Shown here one piece after another: positions 34,321 to 42,830 of a stretch of DNA of 59,803 bases. The translations under genes and the position numbers were made by a program. The stretch lies in contig JANQKN010000048.1 of assembly GCA_028281065.1 (NCBI GenBank), forward strand, positions 1 through 59,803, in the 5' to 3' direction. Source of the DNA: Flavobacteriaceae bacterium (lineage in GTDB: Bacteria > Bacteroidota > Bacteroidia > Flavobacteriales > Flavobacteriaceae). Below the pieces are notes generated by a model. That model was given only the letters and a program-made list of their open reading frames with translations, was not told the DNA's origin and did no database searches. Position 1 is the first letter of the stretch, and each line of letters begins with the position of its first letter.

Positions 34321-36708
34321 ATGAAAAAGTTATTTTTTTCGATTTTTCTGAGCCTAACTGCCTTAACGGCTTGGGGTCAGGATTTTACTGTTTCCGGTAC
34401 TGTTACCGATGAAACAGGATTGACATTACCAGATGTTACCATAGGAGTTAAAGGTACTTCTACAAGTACGCAATCGGACTTTGATGGTAACTACAGTATC
34501 ACTTTATCAGAAGGGCAATATACGCTCTTGTTCAATTATGGAGGATATGTCGTGTATGAAAAGGACATCGATTTGTATGAGGACATAGTGGTAAACTACC
34601 AAATCGGTCAACGTGAGGTACTGGATGAAGTATTCTTAAGCGCTGTACGTGTTTCTGCAGATTCGCCCATTACCCACACCAATGTGGATAAGGAAGAACT
34701 GGCAAAGCGAAACTTGGGTCAAGATTTACCCATACTCCTTAATTACCTGCCTGCCGTAGTAACTACCAGTGACGCAGGTGCGGGGATTGGATACACGGGA
34801 ATCCGTGTTCGGGGAAGCGATGCCAGTAGGGTAAACGTGACCATTAACGGAATTCCTTACAACGATTCCGAAAGCCAGGGGACATTTTGGGTAGACCTGC
34901 CCGATTTTGCTTCCTCTGTGGAAAGTCTTCAGTTACAGCGTGGAGTGGGGACTTCTACCAACGGTTCTGGAGCCTTTGGAGCCAGTCTTAACATTTTGAG
35001 CGATGGGGTTCAGGAAGATGCTTACGGGCAATTGTCCACGTCGTATGGATCCTTCGAAACGTGGAAACACACTGCAAAATTCAGTACAGGATTATTGAAA
35101 GACCGAGTGGAAATTGCAGGGCGTTTTTCAAAAATTGAAAGTGATGGTTATATAGACCGTGCTTCGAGTGATCTAAAATCCTATTTCCTTCAAGGAGCTT
35201 ATAAAAGTGACAATACTTTAATTAAAGCATTGGTATTTGGAGGGAAGGAAATCACCTATCAGTCTTGGTTTGGGATTGACGCGGAAACTTTAGAGAGCGA
35301 CCGAACCTTTAACCCAGCAGGTGCCCGTTTCGATGACGAGGGGAACCCAAACGGTTTTCACCCTAACCAAGTGGATGATTATACCCAAGACCACTACCAA
35401 TTGCTATGGAACCAACGAATCGATAACAATTGGAGTACCAACTTAGCCCTCAATTATACTTGCGGAAGAGGGTTTTTTGAGCAATACAGAAATGATGCAG
35501 ATCTTGCTTTTCATGGTTTGTCATCGGTAGAAGTAGGAGGAGAAACCATTACGAGCACGGATTTAATCCGTCGTAGATGGTTGGATAACGACTTTTATGC
35601 GGCCAATGCTACCGTAAATTATAAAGATAGCCGTTGGGATACCAGTACCGGGGTTTTCTACAGCTATTACGAAGGACTGCATTTTGGAGAAGTAATCTGG
35701 TCCCGTTACAACTTAGATGGTGAACTGGGAGACCAATACTACTTTGGCACAGGGGATAAGCATGAATTCACGGCTTTTTCCAAGGCAACTTTTCAAGTAA
35801 ACGACCAGTGGAGTGTGTATGGAGACCTACAGGCTAGGATCGTAAATTACAAAACGGGCGGACTTACCAGCGATAGAGTGAATTTGTTGGTAGACGAAAC
35901 CTACGAGTTCTTCAACCCTAAGTTTGGAGCTAGTTTTTCATTGAATGAGACCAACCAGTTTTACTTCTCTTACGGAAGGGCGAATCGTGAACCCAGAAGG
36001 AGTGATTTCGAAAATGGGGTGACCAAAGCAGAGAAATTGGATGACTATGAACTGGGTTGGCGATTCAGCAGTGACAAAGTACAGGTTAATACCAATCTCT
36101 ATTATATGGATTACCAAGACCAATTGGTGCTTACGGGCGAATTGGACGATGTGGGCGCCCCTGTTCGTGCTACCAGCGGAAAGAGCTACCGTTTAGGGTT
36201 GGAAGTAGACGCCACGGTACAGATAGGAAATAAGGTGACTGTAAGACCCAATGTGGCTATAAGTAACAATAAAAACAAGGATTTTGTGGCGTCCCAAGAC
36301 GGTGCTTTGGTAAACCTTGGAAATACGAACATTTCGTTTTCACCTTCGGTAATTGCAGGAAATAGCTTGGAATACGCTCCCACAGGCGACCTAAGGCTAG
36401 CCTTTTTGTCCAAATATGTTGGGGAACAGTATATGGGGAATATAGACAGCGAAGTATCCAAGTTGGATAGCTATTTCATCAATGATTTTAATGTGAGCTA
36501 TGCGATAGAAAATGTTCCTTTCGCGGAGTCCATCGTACTGTCTGGGTTGGTAAATAACCTATTCAACGTAGAATATGTGTCCAACGGGTATTTCTTTACC
36601 TACGACGATGATTTCAGCAACCCTGGAACCATTACTACCATAGAAGGAGCTGGGTTTTACCCGCAGGCAACCATCAACTTCTTGGTAGGGGCAACGATTA
36701 ACTTTTAA
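34321..36708 (+). CDS. TonB-dependent receptor, probable thiamine uptake
   Basis: A 795-residue outer-membrane receptor. A signal peptide ends near TAWGQ. A carboxypeptidase-regulatory-like domain (about 22-100), common in Bacteroidota receptors, is followed by the plug (DLPILLNYLPAVVTTSDAG, TGIRVRGSDASRVNVTINGIPYNDSESQGTFW, cited in parts) and a 22-strand barrel ending in Phe. Control by a TPP riboswitch makes thiamine or a thiamine phosphate the likely ligand. Its 3' end overlaps a convergent lipoprotein gene by 4 bases. Confidence 0.9.
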   Translation: MKKLFFSIFLSLTALTAWGQDFTVSGTVTDETGLTLPDVTIGVKGTSTSTQSDFDGNYSITLSEGQYTLLFNYGGYVVYEKDIDLYEDIVVNYQIGQREVLDEVFLSAVRVSADSPITHTNVDKEELAKRNLGQDLPILLNYLPAVVTTSDAGAGIGYTGIRVRGSDASRVNVTINGIPYNDSESQGTFWVDLPDFASSVESLQLQRGVGTSTNGSGAFGASLNILSDGVQEDAYGQLSTSYGSFETWKHTAKFSTGLLKDRVEIAGRFSKIESDGYIDRASSDLKSYFLQGAYKSDNTLIKALVFGGKEITYQSWFGIDAETLESDRTFNPAGARFDDEGNPNGFHPNQVDDYTQDHYQLLWNQRIDNNWSTNLALNYTCGRGFFEQYRNDADLAFHGLSSVEVGGETITSTDLIRRRWLDNDFYAANATVNYKDSRWDTSTGVFYSYYEGLHFGEVIWSRYNLDGELGDQYYFGTGDKHEFTAFSKATFQVNDQWSVYGDLQARIVNYKTGGLTSDRVNLLVDETYEFFNPKFGASFSLNETNQFYFSYGRANREPRRSDFENGVTKAEKLDDYELGWRFSSDKVQVNTNLYYMDYQDQLVLTGELDDVGAPVRATSGKSYRLGLEVDATVQIGNKVTVRPNVAISNNKNKDFVASQDGALVNLGNTNISFSPSVIAGNSLEYAPTGDLRLAFLSKYVGEQYMGNIDSEVSKLDSYFINDFNVSYAIENVPFAESIVLSGLVNNLFNVEYVSNGYFFTYDDDFSNPGTITTIEGAGFYPQATINFLVGATINF

Positions 36709-37148
36709 TTGGTGATGGTGATGACATCGCCACTTTTTTGAACCCGGTACTGTAACATGGGAAACAGGTCTTGGTTGTTCTCATGCAAGCCAAATAAGGC
36801 CAAGGCATAAGAGTTTTCATCATCAGTACAAGGGCAAGTAGCAACGATCCCATTCAGGTCCATACGCGAACAACCGTTCGGGACGTGATTGGGATCACTT
36901 AGGTCATACGCAAATATTTGGGTGGCACTTTGGCGATATACCGCTATACCACGTATTCCCTGTCCTGGTAGCACCACAGTGTTACCATCAAAATTAAGGG
37001 GGTTGTATTGAGGTAGATTAAGGTTGAGGTTTATATTCACCAAAGGAGGCGTTAAATAAGGGTTGTTGTTGTTTCCATTCCCGTTATCATCCCCGTTACA
37101 GGAAATCAATAAGGCAACCATTGCAAAAAGGCTAAAAAGTCGTTTCAT
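36705..37148 (-). CDS. Lipoprotein with degenerate Rieske-like fold
   Basis: A 147-residue lipoprotein with lipobox LLISC (Cys17) and an Asn/Asp/Gly-rich linker. The part after residue 60 has the layout of a Rieske domain (VLPGQGIRGIAVYR, then CSRM and CPC). Canonical C-x-H and C-x2-H metal pairs are not present: the first site reads HVPNGCSRM and the second CPCTDD. A [2Fe-2S] centre is therefore doubtful. Function unknown. Confidence 0.65.
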   Translation of the reverse strand: MKRLFSLFAMVALLISCNGDDNGNGNNNNPYLTPPLVNINLNLNLPQYNPLNFDGNTVVLPGQGIRGIAVYRQSATQIFAYDLSDPNHVPNGCSRMDLNGIVATCPCTDDENSYALALFGLHENNQDLFPMLQYRVQKSGDVITITN

Positions 37149-37205
37149 AGCAGTAAATTAGCGAGTCACGAAAGTACATAAAATCGGCAAAAAACTAATT
37201 TTTTG

Positions 37206-37213
37206 TATATTTG
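37206..37213 (+). promoter_or_regulatory. -7 promoter element for greA
   Basis: TATATTTG, an exact match to TAnnTTTG; the start would be near 37219. The -33 region is not a clear match. Confidence 0.5.
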
Positions 37214-37219
37214 TATTAC

Positions 37220-37246
37220 AAATCCCGTCCTGTATGGGATTTTTTG
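37220..37246 (+). terminator. Hairpin with U-tract in the greA leader
   Basis: AATCCC (37221-37226) and GGGATT (37236-37241) flank a 9-nt loop, then TTTTG. It lies at the predicted transcript start, about 80 nt before greA, so it could attenuate greA or protect the 5' end. Confidence 0.4.
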
Positions 37247-37326
37247 TGTTTAAGTGTAAGGGTTGTTAAAAGCCCATACACTAAAATAAGAATATAATCG
37301 TGTACACATACACAAACGATGAAGTT

Positions 37327-37803
37327 ATGAGTAAAGTATCTTATTATACGGCCGAAGGATTAAAAAAGTTGAGAGACGAATTAAATCAACTTAAAGATGT
37401 GGAGCGTCCTAAAGCGTCGCAAGCTATTGCAGAGGCACGCGATAAAGGGGATCTTAGTGAGAATGCAGAGTACGATGCCGCCAAAGAAGCTCAGGGACTG
37501 TTGGAAATGCGCATATCTAAATTGGAAGAAACCCTTGCAGGTGCACGCTTAATAGACGAATCGCAGTTGGACACCTCCAAAGTTTTGGTGCATTCCACAG
37601 TGAAGATAAAGAACCAAATGAACGGAATGGAAATGACCTATAAGTTGGTTGCGCAAAGTGAAGCCGATCTTAAACAGGGAAAGATATCCGTAGATTCACC
37701 CATAGGGAAAGGCTTGTTAGGAAAAGAAGTTGGCGATGTAGCTGAAATCCAGGTGCCCAATGGAGTTATGAAATTTGACGTTATAGAAATAAGCAGAGAT
37801 TAG
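37327..37803 (+). CDS. greA: Transcription elongation factor GreA
   Basis: A 158-residue factor that rescues backtracked RNA polymerase by stimulating transcript cleavage. The N-terminal coiled coil carries the acidic tip (DLSENAEYDAAKEAQ, about residues 41-55). The C-terminal FKBP-like domain contains SPIGKGLLGKEVGD. The ATG at 37327 gives the normal N-terminus (MSKVSYYTAEGL); the open frame upstream is leader. It overlaps the HIT gene by one base. Confidence 0.95.
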   Translation: MSKVSYYTAEGLKKLRDELNQLKDVERPKASQAIAEARDKGDLSENAEYDAAKEAQGLLEMRISKLEETLAGARLIDESQLDTSKVLVHSTVKIKNQMNGMEMTYKLVAQSEADLKQGKISVDSPIGKGLLGKEVGDVAEIQVPNGVMKFDVIEISRD

Positions 37804-38192
37804 TGTCTTCCATATTTACCAAAATAATCCTAGGCGAAATACCTTGTTACAAAGTAGCAGAAGATGAGCATTTTATTGCTTTTTTGGATATAAACCCCAA
37901 TGCCAAGGGACATACCCTTTGTGTTCCCAAAAAGGAGATCAACCGTATTTTCGACATGGAAGAATCCCATTATTTAGAATTGATGCGGTTTTCCAGAAAA
38001 GTTGCTAAAGCATTAGAAAAAACGATTCCTTGCGATCGCATAGGGATTTCCGTAATAGGCTTGGAGGTTCCCCATGTTCATGTACATCTTATCCCGATCA
38101 ACGAAATGAAGGATATGACTTTCCAACACAAAGTGAAGCTTTCTGGAGAAGAAATGGAGGCTTTGGCCAAAAGCATTCAAGAATCTCTCTAA
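37803..38192 (+). CDS. HIT-family nucleotide hydrolase
   Basis: A 129-residue HINT-like protein. The histidine triad is HVHVHLIP (about residues 98-105), preceded by SIFTKIILGEIPCYKVAE and FLDINPNAKGHTLCVPK. Probably hydrolyses nucleoside phosphoramidates or dinucleotides. The start is a GTG (37803) one base into the greA stop, so it is coupled to greA. Confidence 0.9.
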   Translation: MSSIFTKIILGEIPCYKVAEDEHFIAFLDINPNAKGHTLCVPKKEINRIFDMEESHYLELMRFSRKVAKALEKTIPCDRIGISVIGLEVPHVHVHLIPINEMKDMTFQHKVKLSGEEMEALAKSIQESL

Positions 38193-38531
38193 TTACTTAA
38201 AAAAGTAGATAAGGGCAGCTATGATAATGGCGTCCAGCAGAATGAGAAGATAGGCAAGGGGCTTAAGCTTAAATCCGCTACTTTTTGGTTTCAACCTCTT
38301 TTTGTGGTATTCATAAACCCGTTCAATGTCATCCGTCCATTTTACAGGGAATATTTGTTGTTCGCAACTATGACAATATAGCTCCTCCTTTATTTCTTTG
38401 GAAGCCCTACTGTATAGCTTGTTTTCCTTCTCTTCCTGCGAAAATGAGAATTCAAGCCCCTCTGTAGAATAGCATTCGGGGCAATTATTATGAATCTTGG
38501 AAGTGTGTAGGTTGTGGGTCTGGGTTTTCAT
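38193..38531 (-). CDS. Small zinc-ribbon-like membrane protein
   Basis: A 112-residue protein with two Cys pairs (NCPECYS near residue 18 and YCHSCEQ near 52) able to form a zinc ribbon, and one C-terminal membrane segment (about 91-111). Function unknown. It follows the histidine kinase on the same strand with a gap of 2 bp, so the two are co-transcribed. It is tail-to-tail with the HIT gene. Confidence 0.65.
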   Translation of the reverse strand: MKTQTHNLHTSKIHNNCPECYSTEGLEFSFSQEEKENKLYSRASKEIKEELYCHSCEQQIFPVKWTDDIERVYEYHKKRLKPKSSGFKLKPLAYLLILLDAIIIAALIYFFK

Positions 38532-38533
38532 GG

Positions 38534-39691
38534 TTAGCGTATGTATGCCAGTGCCATTTCAAACGTTGTTCCTTCATCTTTAGTGCTTTTGGAGACGTAT
38601 ATTTTTCCCCTGTGGTATTCCTGAATGATCCTTTTGGCAAGTGATAATCCCAAGCCCCAACCTCTTTTTTTCGTGGTAAAACCAGGCTTAAACACCTTCT
38701 TTTGATTCCTTCTTGGAATTCCCTTTCCAGTATCACTTATACGTACATACACATATTTTCCTTCCCCTTTTTCTATTTCTATGGTAATCTTACCTTGTCC
38801 TTTCATGGCATCGATTCCATTCTTTACCAAATTTTCGATGGTCCAGCTATACAATTGTGAATTGAGATTTACGGGAATGGGTGTACTGGGTACTTTAAGT
38901 TCGAATTCAATAAGTTTAGAAGTGCGGCTTTTTAAATAGTCGAAAGCATTTCGGGTTTCTTCTACAATATCTGAAGCCTCCAGATTGGGTACAGATCCTA
39001 CCTTCGAAAAACGCTCGGTAATGGTCTTTAATCGGGAAATGTCCTTTTCCATTTCGGTGATGTAACTGGAATTTACATTCTCCGCTTTTAGTATTTCGGT
39101 CCATCCTACCAACGAGGACAATGGCGTGCCTATTTGGTGAGCCGTTTCTTTTGCCATACCTGCCCAAAGCTTATTCTGTTCCGAAGATTTGGAAGTTTGG
39201 TAGAAGAAATAAATGGCTACAAACAGCAAAACAATGATTAGAATCAATGCCGCAGGATAATACTTTATTTTGTTGATAATGGGAGAATTTCCATAGTATA
39301 CAGTAGAAAGCACTTCATCGTCATAGGTAATGACTATGGGCTTGTATTCGGTTTTGTAGCGTTCTACTAGGCTTTTTATACGAAGGGTATCCAATGCTTC
39401 GCCCCCTTTTACATTTCTCAAGGTATATACATTATCCCTGTGCGAATACAAAATCATGGGAGTGGTTTCGTTTTTTTGCATGATGTCCAACAAGAAACTC
39501 CCTTCGTTTCCAGGGTCATTTGCTTCCAGGTTTTGGAGTTCTTCATAAGCCGAAGCCCAAATCTCCATTTTATTCCGCTCGTTTTCCTTTAATTGATTAA
39601 AAAACTGGGTCGTGTTCCAAAAAACAAGGCCAATAATTACAACAGAAATAACGATAAATAACCAACGGGTAAGCGTAGATTTGCTCGGCAT
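38534..39691 (-). CDS. Sensor histidine kinase
   Basis: A 385-residue membrane kinase. It has two membrane helices (about 10-30 and 147-165) around a sensor loop of about 115 residues. The H box is ETAHQIGTPLSSLVGW (His near 188), the N box WTIENLVKNGIDAM and the G boxes DTGKGIPRRNQ and KRGWGLGLSLAKRI. There is no receiver domain or adjacent response regulator, so it is an orphan here. The HQIGTPLSSL H-box variant is common in flavobacterial kinases. Confidence 0.9.
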   Translation of the reverse strand: MPSKSTLTRWLFIVISVVIIGLVFWNTTQFFNQLKENERNKMEIWASAYEELQNLEANDPGNEGSFLLDIMQKNETTPMILYSHRDNVYTLRNVKGGEALDTLRIKSLVERYKTEYKPIVITYDDEVLSTVYYGNSPIINKIKYYPAALILIIVLLFVAIYFFYQTSKSSEQNKLWAGMAKETAHQIGTPLSSLVGWTEILKAENVNSSYITEMEKDISRLKTITERFSKVGSVPNLEASDIVEETRNAFDYLKSRTSKLIEFELKVPSTPIPVNLNSQLYSWTIENLVKNGIDAMKGQGKITIEIEKGEGKYVYVRISDTGKGIPRRNQKKVFKPGFTTKKRGWGLGLSLAKRIIQEYHRGKIYVSKSTKDEGTTFEMALAYIR

Positions 39692-39791
39692 AAAAGAGTA
39701 GCTTTTTCAGTTTTAAATATAATGGAATTCTGTTAATATTATTGTATCACCAAATTTTCAGAAGCCATAGTCTTTGGGTACATTTGCAAGG

Positions 39792-40631
39792 ATGTTACAA
39801 ATAGATCCAAAGGAAATCTCTACTCCACAATTACATGGCTATTTACTGGGAGCCGTTGCCCCCAGACCCATATGTTTTGCCAGTACCGTGGATAACGAGG
39901 GGAATGTGAACCTTTCACCCTATAGCTTTTTCAATGTTTTTAGTGCCAATCCGCCTGTCATGATATTTTCACCTGCCAGACGCGTACGTGACAATACCAC
40001 AAAACACACCCTGGAGAATGTGCTCGAAACCAAAGAGGTAGTTATTAACATTGTGAGCCATGCCATGGTACAGCAAATGAGCCTGTCCTCAACCGAATAT
40101 GCGAAAGGTGTAAACGAATTTGTAAAAGCAGGTTTCACCGAAGTGCCTTCTACAAAGGTGACTCCACCGCGTGTTGGTGAAGCCCCAGTGCAGTTTGAAT
40201 GCAAAGTGAAGGATGTAATAGCCTTGGGAACCGAAGGAGGTGCTGGGAACTTGGTAATTGCCGAAGTAGTGCAATTGCATATAGATGAATCTATTTTGAA
40301 TGAAGAAGGAAAGATAGATCCCTATAAAATAGACACCGTTTCCCGTTTGGGTGGAAATTGGTACAGCAGGGCTAAAGAAGGTCTTTTTGAAGTAGAAAAA
40401 CCCCTGCGAACCTTGGGGATTGGAGTAGATGCCCTTCCCGAAGCCATACGGTTGAGCAACATCCTAACCGGAAATGACCTAGGGCAATTGGCCAATGTTG
40501 AAAAATTACCCGAAGGTGCAGCACATTATGTTTCTAATCTGGAAGAGATTCATAAAAGGGCACATCAGCTTTTGGAAGAAGGTCGCGTAGAAGAAGCTTG
40601 GAACGAGCTGCTTAGTAAATTGGATAATTAA
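39792..40631 (+). CDS. Flavin reductase / FMN-binding split-barrel protein
   Basis: A 279-residue protein. The N-terminal two thirds are a flavin-reductase-like split barrel (YLLGAVAPRPICFAST, NLSPYSFFNVFSANPPVMIF and the RRVRDNTTKHT region). A helical C-terminal extension (about 215-279) is also present in Bacteroidota homologues. Probable NAD(P)H:flavin oxidoreductase; partner unknown. The ATG at 39792 is preferred to an upstream TTG at 39774 because family members start MLQIDP. DUF3127 follows 20 bp later. Confidence 0.85.
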   Translation: MLQIDPKEISTPQLHGYLLGAVAPRPICFASTVDNEGNVNLSPYSFFNVFSANPPVMIFSPARRVRDNTTKHTLENVLETKEVVINIVSHAMVQQMSLSSTEYAKGVNEFVKAGFTEVPSTKVTPPRVGEAPVQFECKVKDVIALGTEGGAGNLVIAEVVQLHIDESILNEEGKIDPYKIDTVSRLGGNWYSRAKEGLFEVEKPLRTLGIGVDALPEAIRLSNILTGNDLGQLANVEKLPEGAAHYVSNLEEIHKRAHQLLEEGRVEEAWNELLSKLDN

Positions 40632-40651
40632 GAATAATTTTTTAGATAACG

Positions 40652-41029
40652 ATGGAAGTACAAGGAAAAATAAAAATGATCGATGAGACCAAAACCTACG
40701 GAAACAATGGGTTTCGTAAAAGGGAAATGGTCGTTACTACGGAGGAACAATACCCGCAACATATATTGATCGAATTTGTTCAGGATAAAACCGATTTACT
40801 GAACAGCTATCAAGTGGGGCAAAACGTAAAGGTGAGCATTAATTTACGTGGTCGTGAATGGGTAAACCCGCAGGGGGAAACCAAATACTTCAATTCCATT
40901 CAAGGATGGCGTATTGAAAACCTGGAACAAGCCATGAATGCACCGGATATGCCACCCGTACCTCCGGCGGATGCTTTCGAACCTGCTACGGATTTTAGTG
41001 AAGAAGACCACGACGATCTTCCTTTCTAA
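40652..41029 (+). CDS. DUF3127 protein with SSB-like acidic tail
   Basis: A 125-residue protein of the Bacteroidota DUF3127 family, predicted OB-fold (VQGKIKMIDETKTYGNNGFRKRE, KVSINLRGREWVNPQGETKYFNS, cited in parts). After a Pro/Ala linker it ends EEDHDDLPF, nearly the same tail as the SSB encoded at 7204 (DDDLPF). This suggests that it binds single strands or competes for SSB-tail partners. Function is unproven. Confidence 0.8.
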   Translation: MEVQGKIKMIDETKTYGNNGFRKREMVVTTEEQYPQHILIEFVQDKTDLLNSYQVGQNVKVSINLRGREWVNPQGETKYFNSIQGWRIENLEQAMNAPDMPPVPPADAFEPATDFSEEDHDDLPF

Positions 41030-41049
41030 ATCGTAAAGAATAAATCGAT

Positions 41050-41074
41050 ACCCGCCATTGTGCGGGTTTTTTTA
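41050..41074 (+). terminator. Terminator after DUF3127
   Basis: ACCCGC (41050-41055), loop CATTGT, GCGGGT (41062-41067), then seven T and further A/T. Intrinsic terminator in front of the fatty acid transporter gene. Confidence 0.8.
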
Positions 41075-41084
41075 TTTTTAGCCT

Positions 41085-42458
41085 ATGAACATTACTCAAA
41101 CCATTGAAACCCTCTTTAGGCGTTTTTTACCCTCTCCATTTGCCATTGCCATTATCCTTACCCTTATAACGATGCTTTTGGCGTGGCTCTTTACCAGTCC
41201 CCCAGAAGGGGAAAATGGTTTTTTGGCCGTGCTTTCTTATTGGGAAAGCGGTGTATGGAGCAATGGGTTATTGGTGTTTGCTTACCAAATGATGCTTATT
41301 TTGGTTCTAGGGCATATTTTGGTGCTCAGTAAACCGATGAATGCCCTTATCCAAGGCCTTACAGGATTTGTTACCAATACAGCCAATGCCGTTATTCTAG
41401 TGAGCGCCTCTACCATGCTGGTGTCGTTTTTTAATTGGGGATTGGGGCTTATTTTTGGTGCTATTTTAGCCCGAAAGGTAGCAGAATCCGCCCAAATGAG
41501 GGGATTTAAGATCAATTACCCCCTAGTAGGTGCAGCAGGCTATGTGGGACTTATGGTTTGGCATGGGGGGATGAGCGGTTCGGCACCTTCAAAAGTAAGC
41601 GAGAGTGGGCATTTAGCGAGTTTTCTGGATCAGATGGATCCCACCCTGCAAGCACAATTACCTGATCTTATTCCCTATTCCGAGACCATATTCAGCGGTT
41701 CCAATCTATTACTGTTTGCCATTCTTTTGGTGTTGGTTCCCCTTTTTTTGGCGTTTATAGGGAAGAAACTGCCTACTACAGAAACCCATTTACCATTATA
41801 CAAAGCTTGGGAGCCTGAAAATAAAACTAGGAAAGGAGCTGAAAGGATCGATCATTCCAAATGGTTTGGAATCGCGTTTGGCGCTATTGTTTTGGTAGCT
41901 TTTTTCTATCAGTACTACGGAAATTTAAGCAAGTTTATCATTACCCCCAACATGCTAAATCTTTTTATGCTTGGATTGGGTTTGGCATTGCACGGAAGTT
42001 TTGCCAGTTTCCTGAATGCTGTTGAAGATGCTATAAAAGGAGCATCGGGGATTCTTATTCAATTTCCTCTTTATTTTGGGATTATGGGTATCATGAGCGG
42101 AAGTGGTATGGTAGGGCAGATATCGGACTTTTTTGTTTCCATTGCCAACGAAACCACCTTGCCATTGTTCACTTTTTTTAGTGCTGGATTGGTAAATATT
42201 TTTGTTCCCAGTGGAGGAGGGCAATGGGCTGTACAGGGGCCCATTGTTGTTGAATCTGCATTAAAGTTGGGTGTGCCTTTAAACAAAGCTGTTATGGCAT
42301 TGGCTTATGGAGACCAAATAACCAATATGCTGCAACCTTTTTGGGCATTGCCGTTGTTGGGAATTACAAAATTAAAAGCCAAGGAAATACTGCCTTATAC
42401 ATTGTTGCTCATGCTACTGGGAAGTGCAGTTTTCTTACTGGGGTTGTTGCTACTTTAG
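41085..42458 (+). CDS. Short-chain fatty acid transporter (AtoE family)
   Basis: A 457-residue inner-membrane protein with 11-13 hydrophobic segments. It matches the AtoE short-chain fatty-acid transporter family (FRRFLPSPFAIAIILT at the start, FFNWGLGLIFGAI, WHGGMSGSAPSKV, VPSGGGQWAVQGPI, LAYGDQITNMLQPFWALPLLGI). The ATG lies 11 bases after the preceding terminator. It probably imports acetoacetate/butyrate-type acids. Confidence 0.9.
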   Translation: MNITQTIETLFRRFLPSPFAIAIILTLITMLLAWLFTSPPEGENGFLAVLSYWESGVWSNGLLVFAYQMMLILVLGHILVLSKPMNALIQGLTGFVTNTANAVILVSASTMLVSFFNWGLGLIFGAILARKVAESAQMRGFKINYPLVGAAGYVGLMVWHGGMSGSAPSKVSESGHLASFLDQMDPTLQAQLPDLIPYSETIFSGSNLLLFAILLVLVPLFLAFIGKKLPTTETHLPLYKAWEPENKTRKGAERIDHSKWFGIAFGAIVLVAFFYQYYGNLSKFIITPNMLNLFMLGLGLALHGSFASFLNAVEDAIKGASGILIQFPLYFGIMGIMSGSGMVGQISDFFVSIANETTLPLFTFFSAGLVNIFVPSGGGQWAVQGPIVVESALKLGVPLNKAVMALAYGDQITNMLQPFWALPLLGITKLKAKEILPYTLLLMLLGSAVFLLGLLLL

Positions 42459-42526
42459 AAAAGTAAAACCCCACCAATACTAGTTTCAAAAAACGTGTAT
42501 CGGCGAGGTTAGTTTTGGGTTAGGTG

Positions 42527-42587
42527 CCGTTTTGAATAATTCAAATAACAATGATGATCAAAAAAAGTTTAGCCAGCATCAAAACGG
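42527..42587. repeat. Inverted repeat upstream of aat
   Basis: CCGTTTTGA (42527-42535) and TCAAAACGG (42579-42587) are a perfect 9-bp pair separated by 43 bases, in the 205-bp gap between the transporter and the split aat. Possible terminator stem or regulator site; no U-tract. Confidence 0.35.
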
Positions 42588-42663
42588 TTCTTTAAATTAC
42601 AGAAAAAATCTGGAAATTTCAAATAAGTTTCAACTATTTAATATAGTTTTAGTCTGACAATCA

Positions 42664-42830
42664 ATGGTTTATTTAACAAGCGAATTGTGGTTTCCTCCCT
42701 ACGAATATGCAACACGCGATGGCTTGTTGGCTATTGGGGGCGATTTGTCTGTTGACCGACTCTTGTTGGCCTACCGTTCCGGAATCTTTCCATGGTATAG
42801 TGAAGGGGAGCCTATTTTGTGGTGCTGTCC
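42664..42830 (+). pseudogene. aat: 5' fragment of leucyl/phenylalanyl-tRNA-protein transferase, split by an integrated element
   Basis: The first 54 or so residues are clear Aat ([42 protein letters not shown], given in parts). After EPILW the family continues with W-x-P and the catalytic domain, but here the frame runs into unrelated sequence and stops at 42933. The remainder of the gene is not in the window, so an element of at least 17 kb separates it. The N-end-rule tagging activity is presumably lost unless excision restores the gene. Confidence 0.85.
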
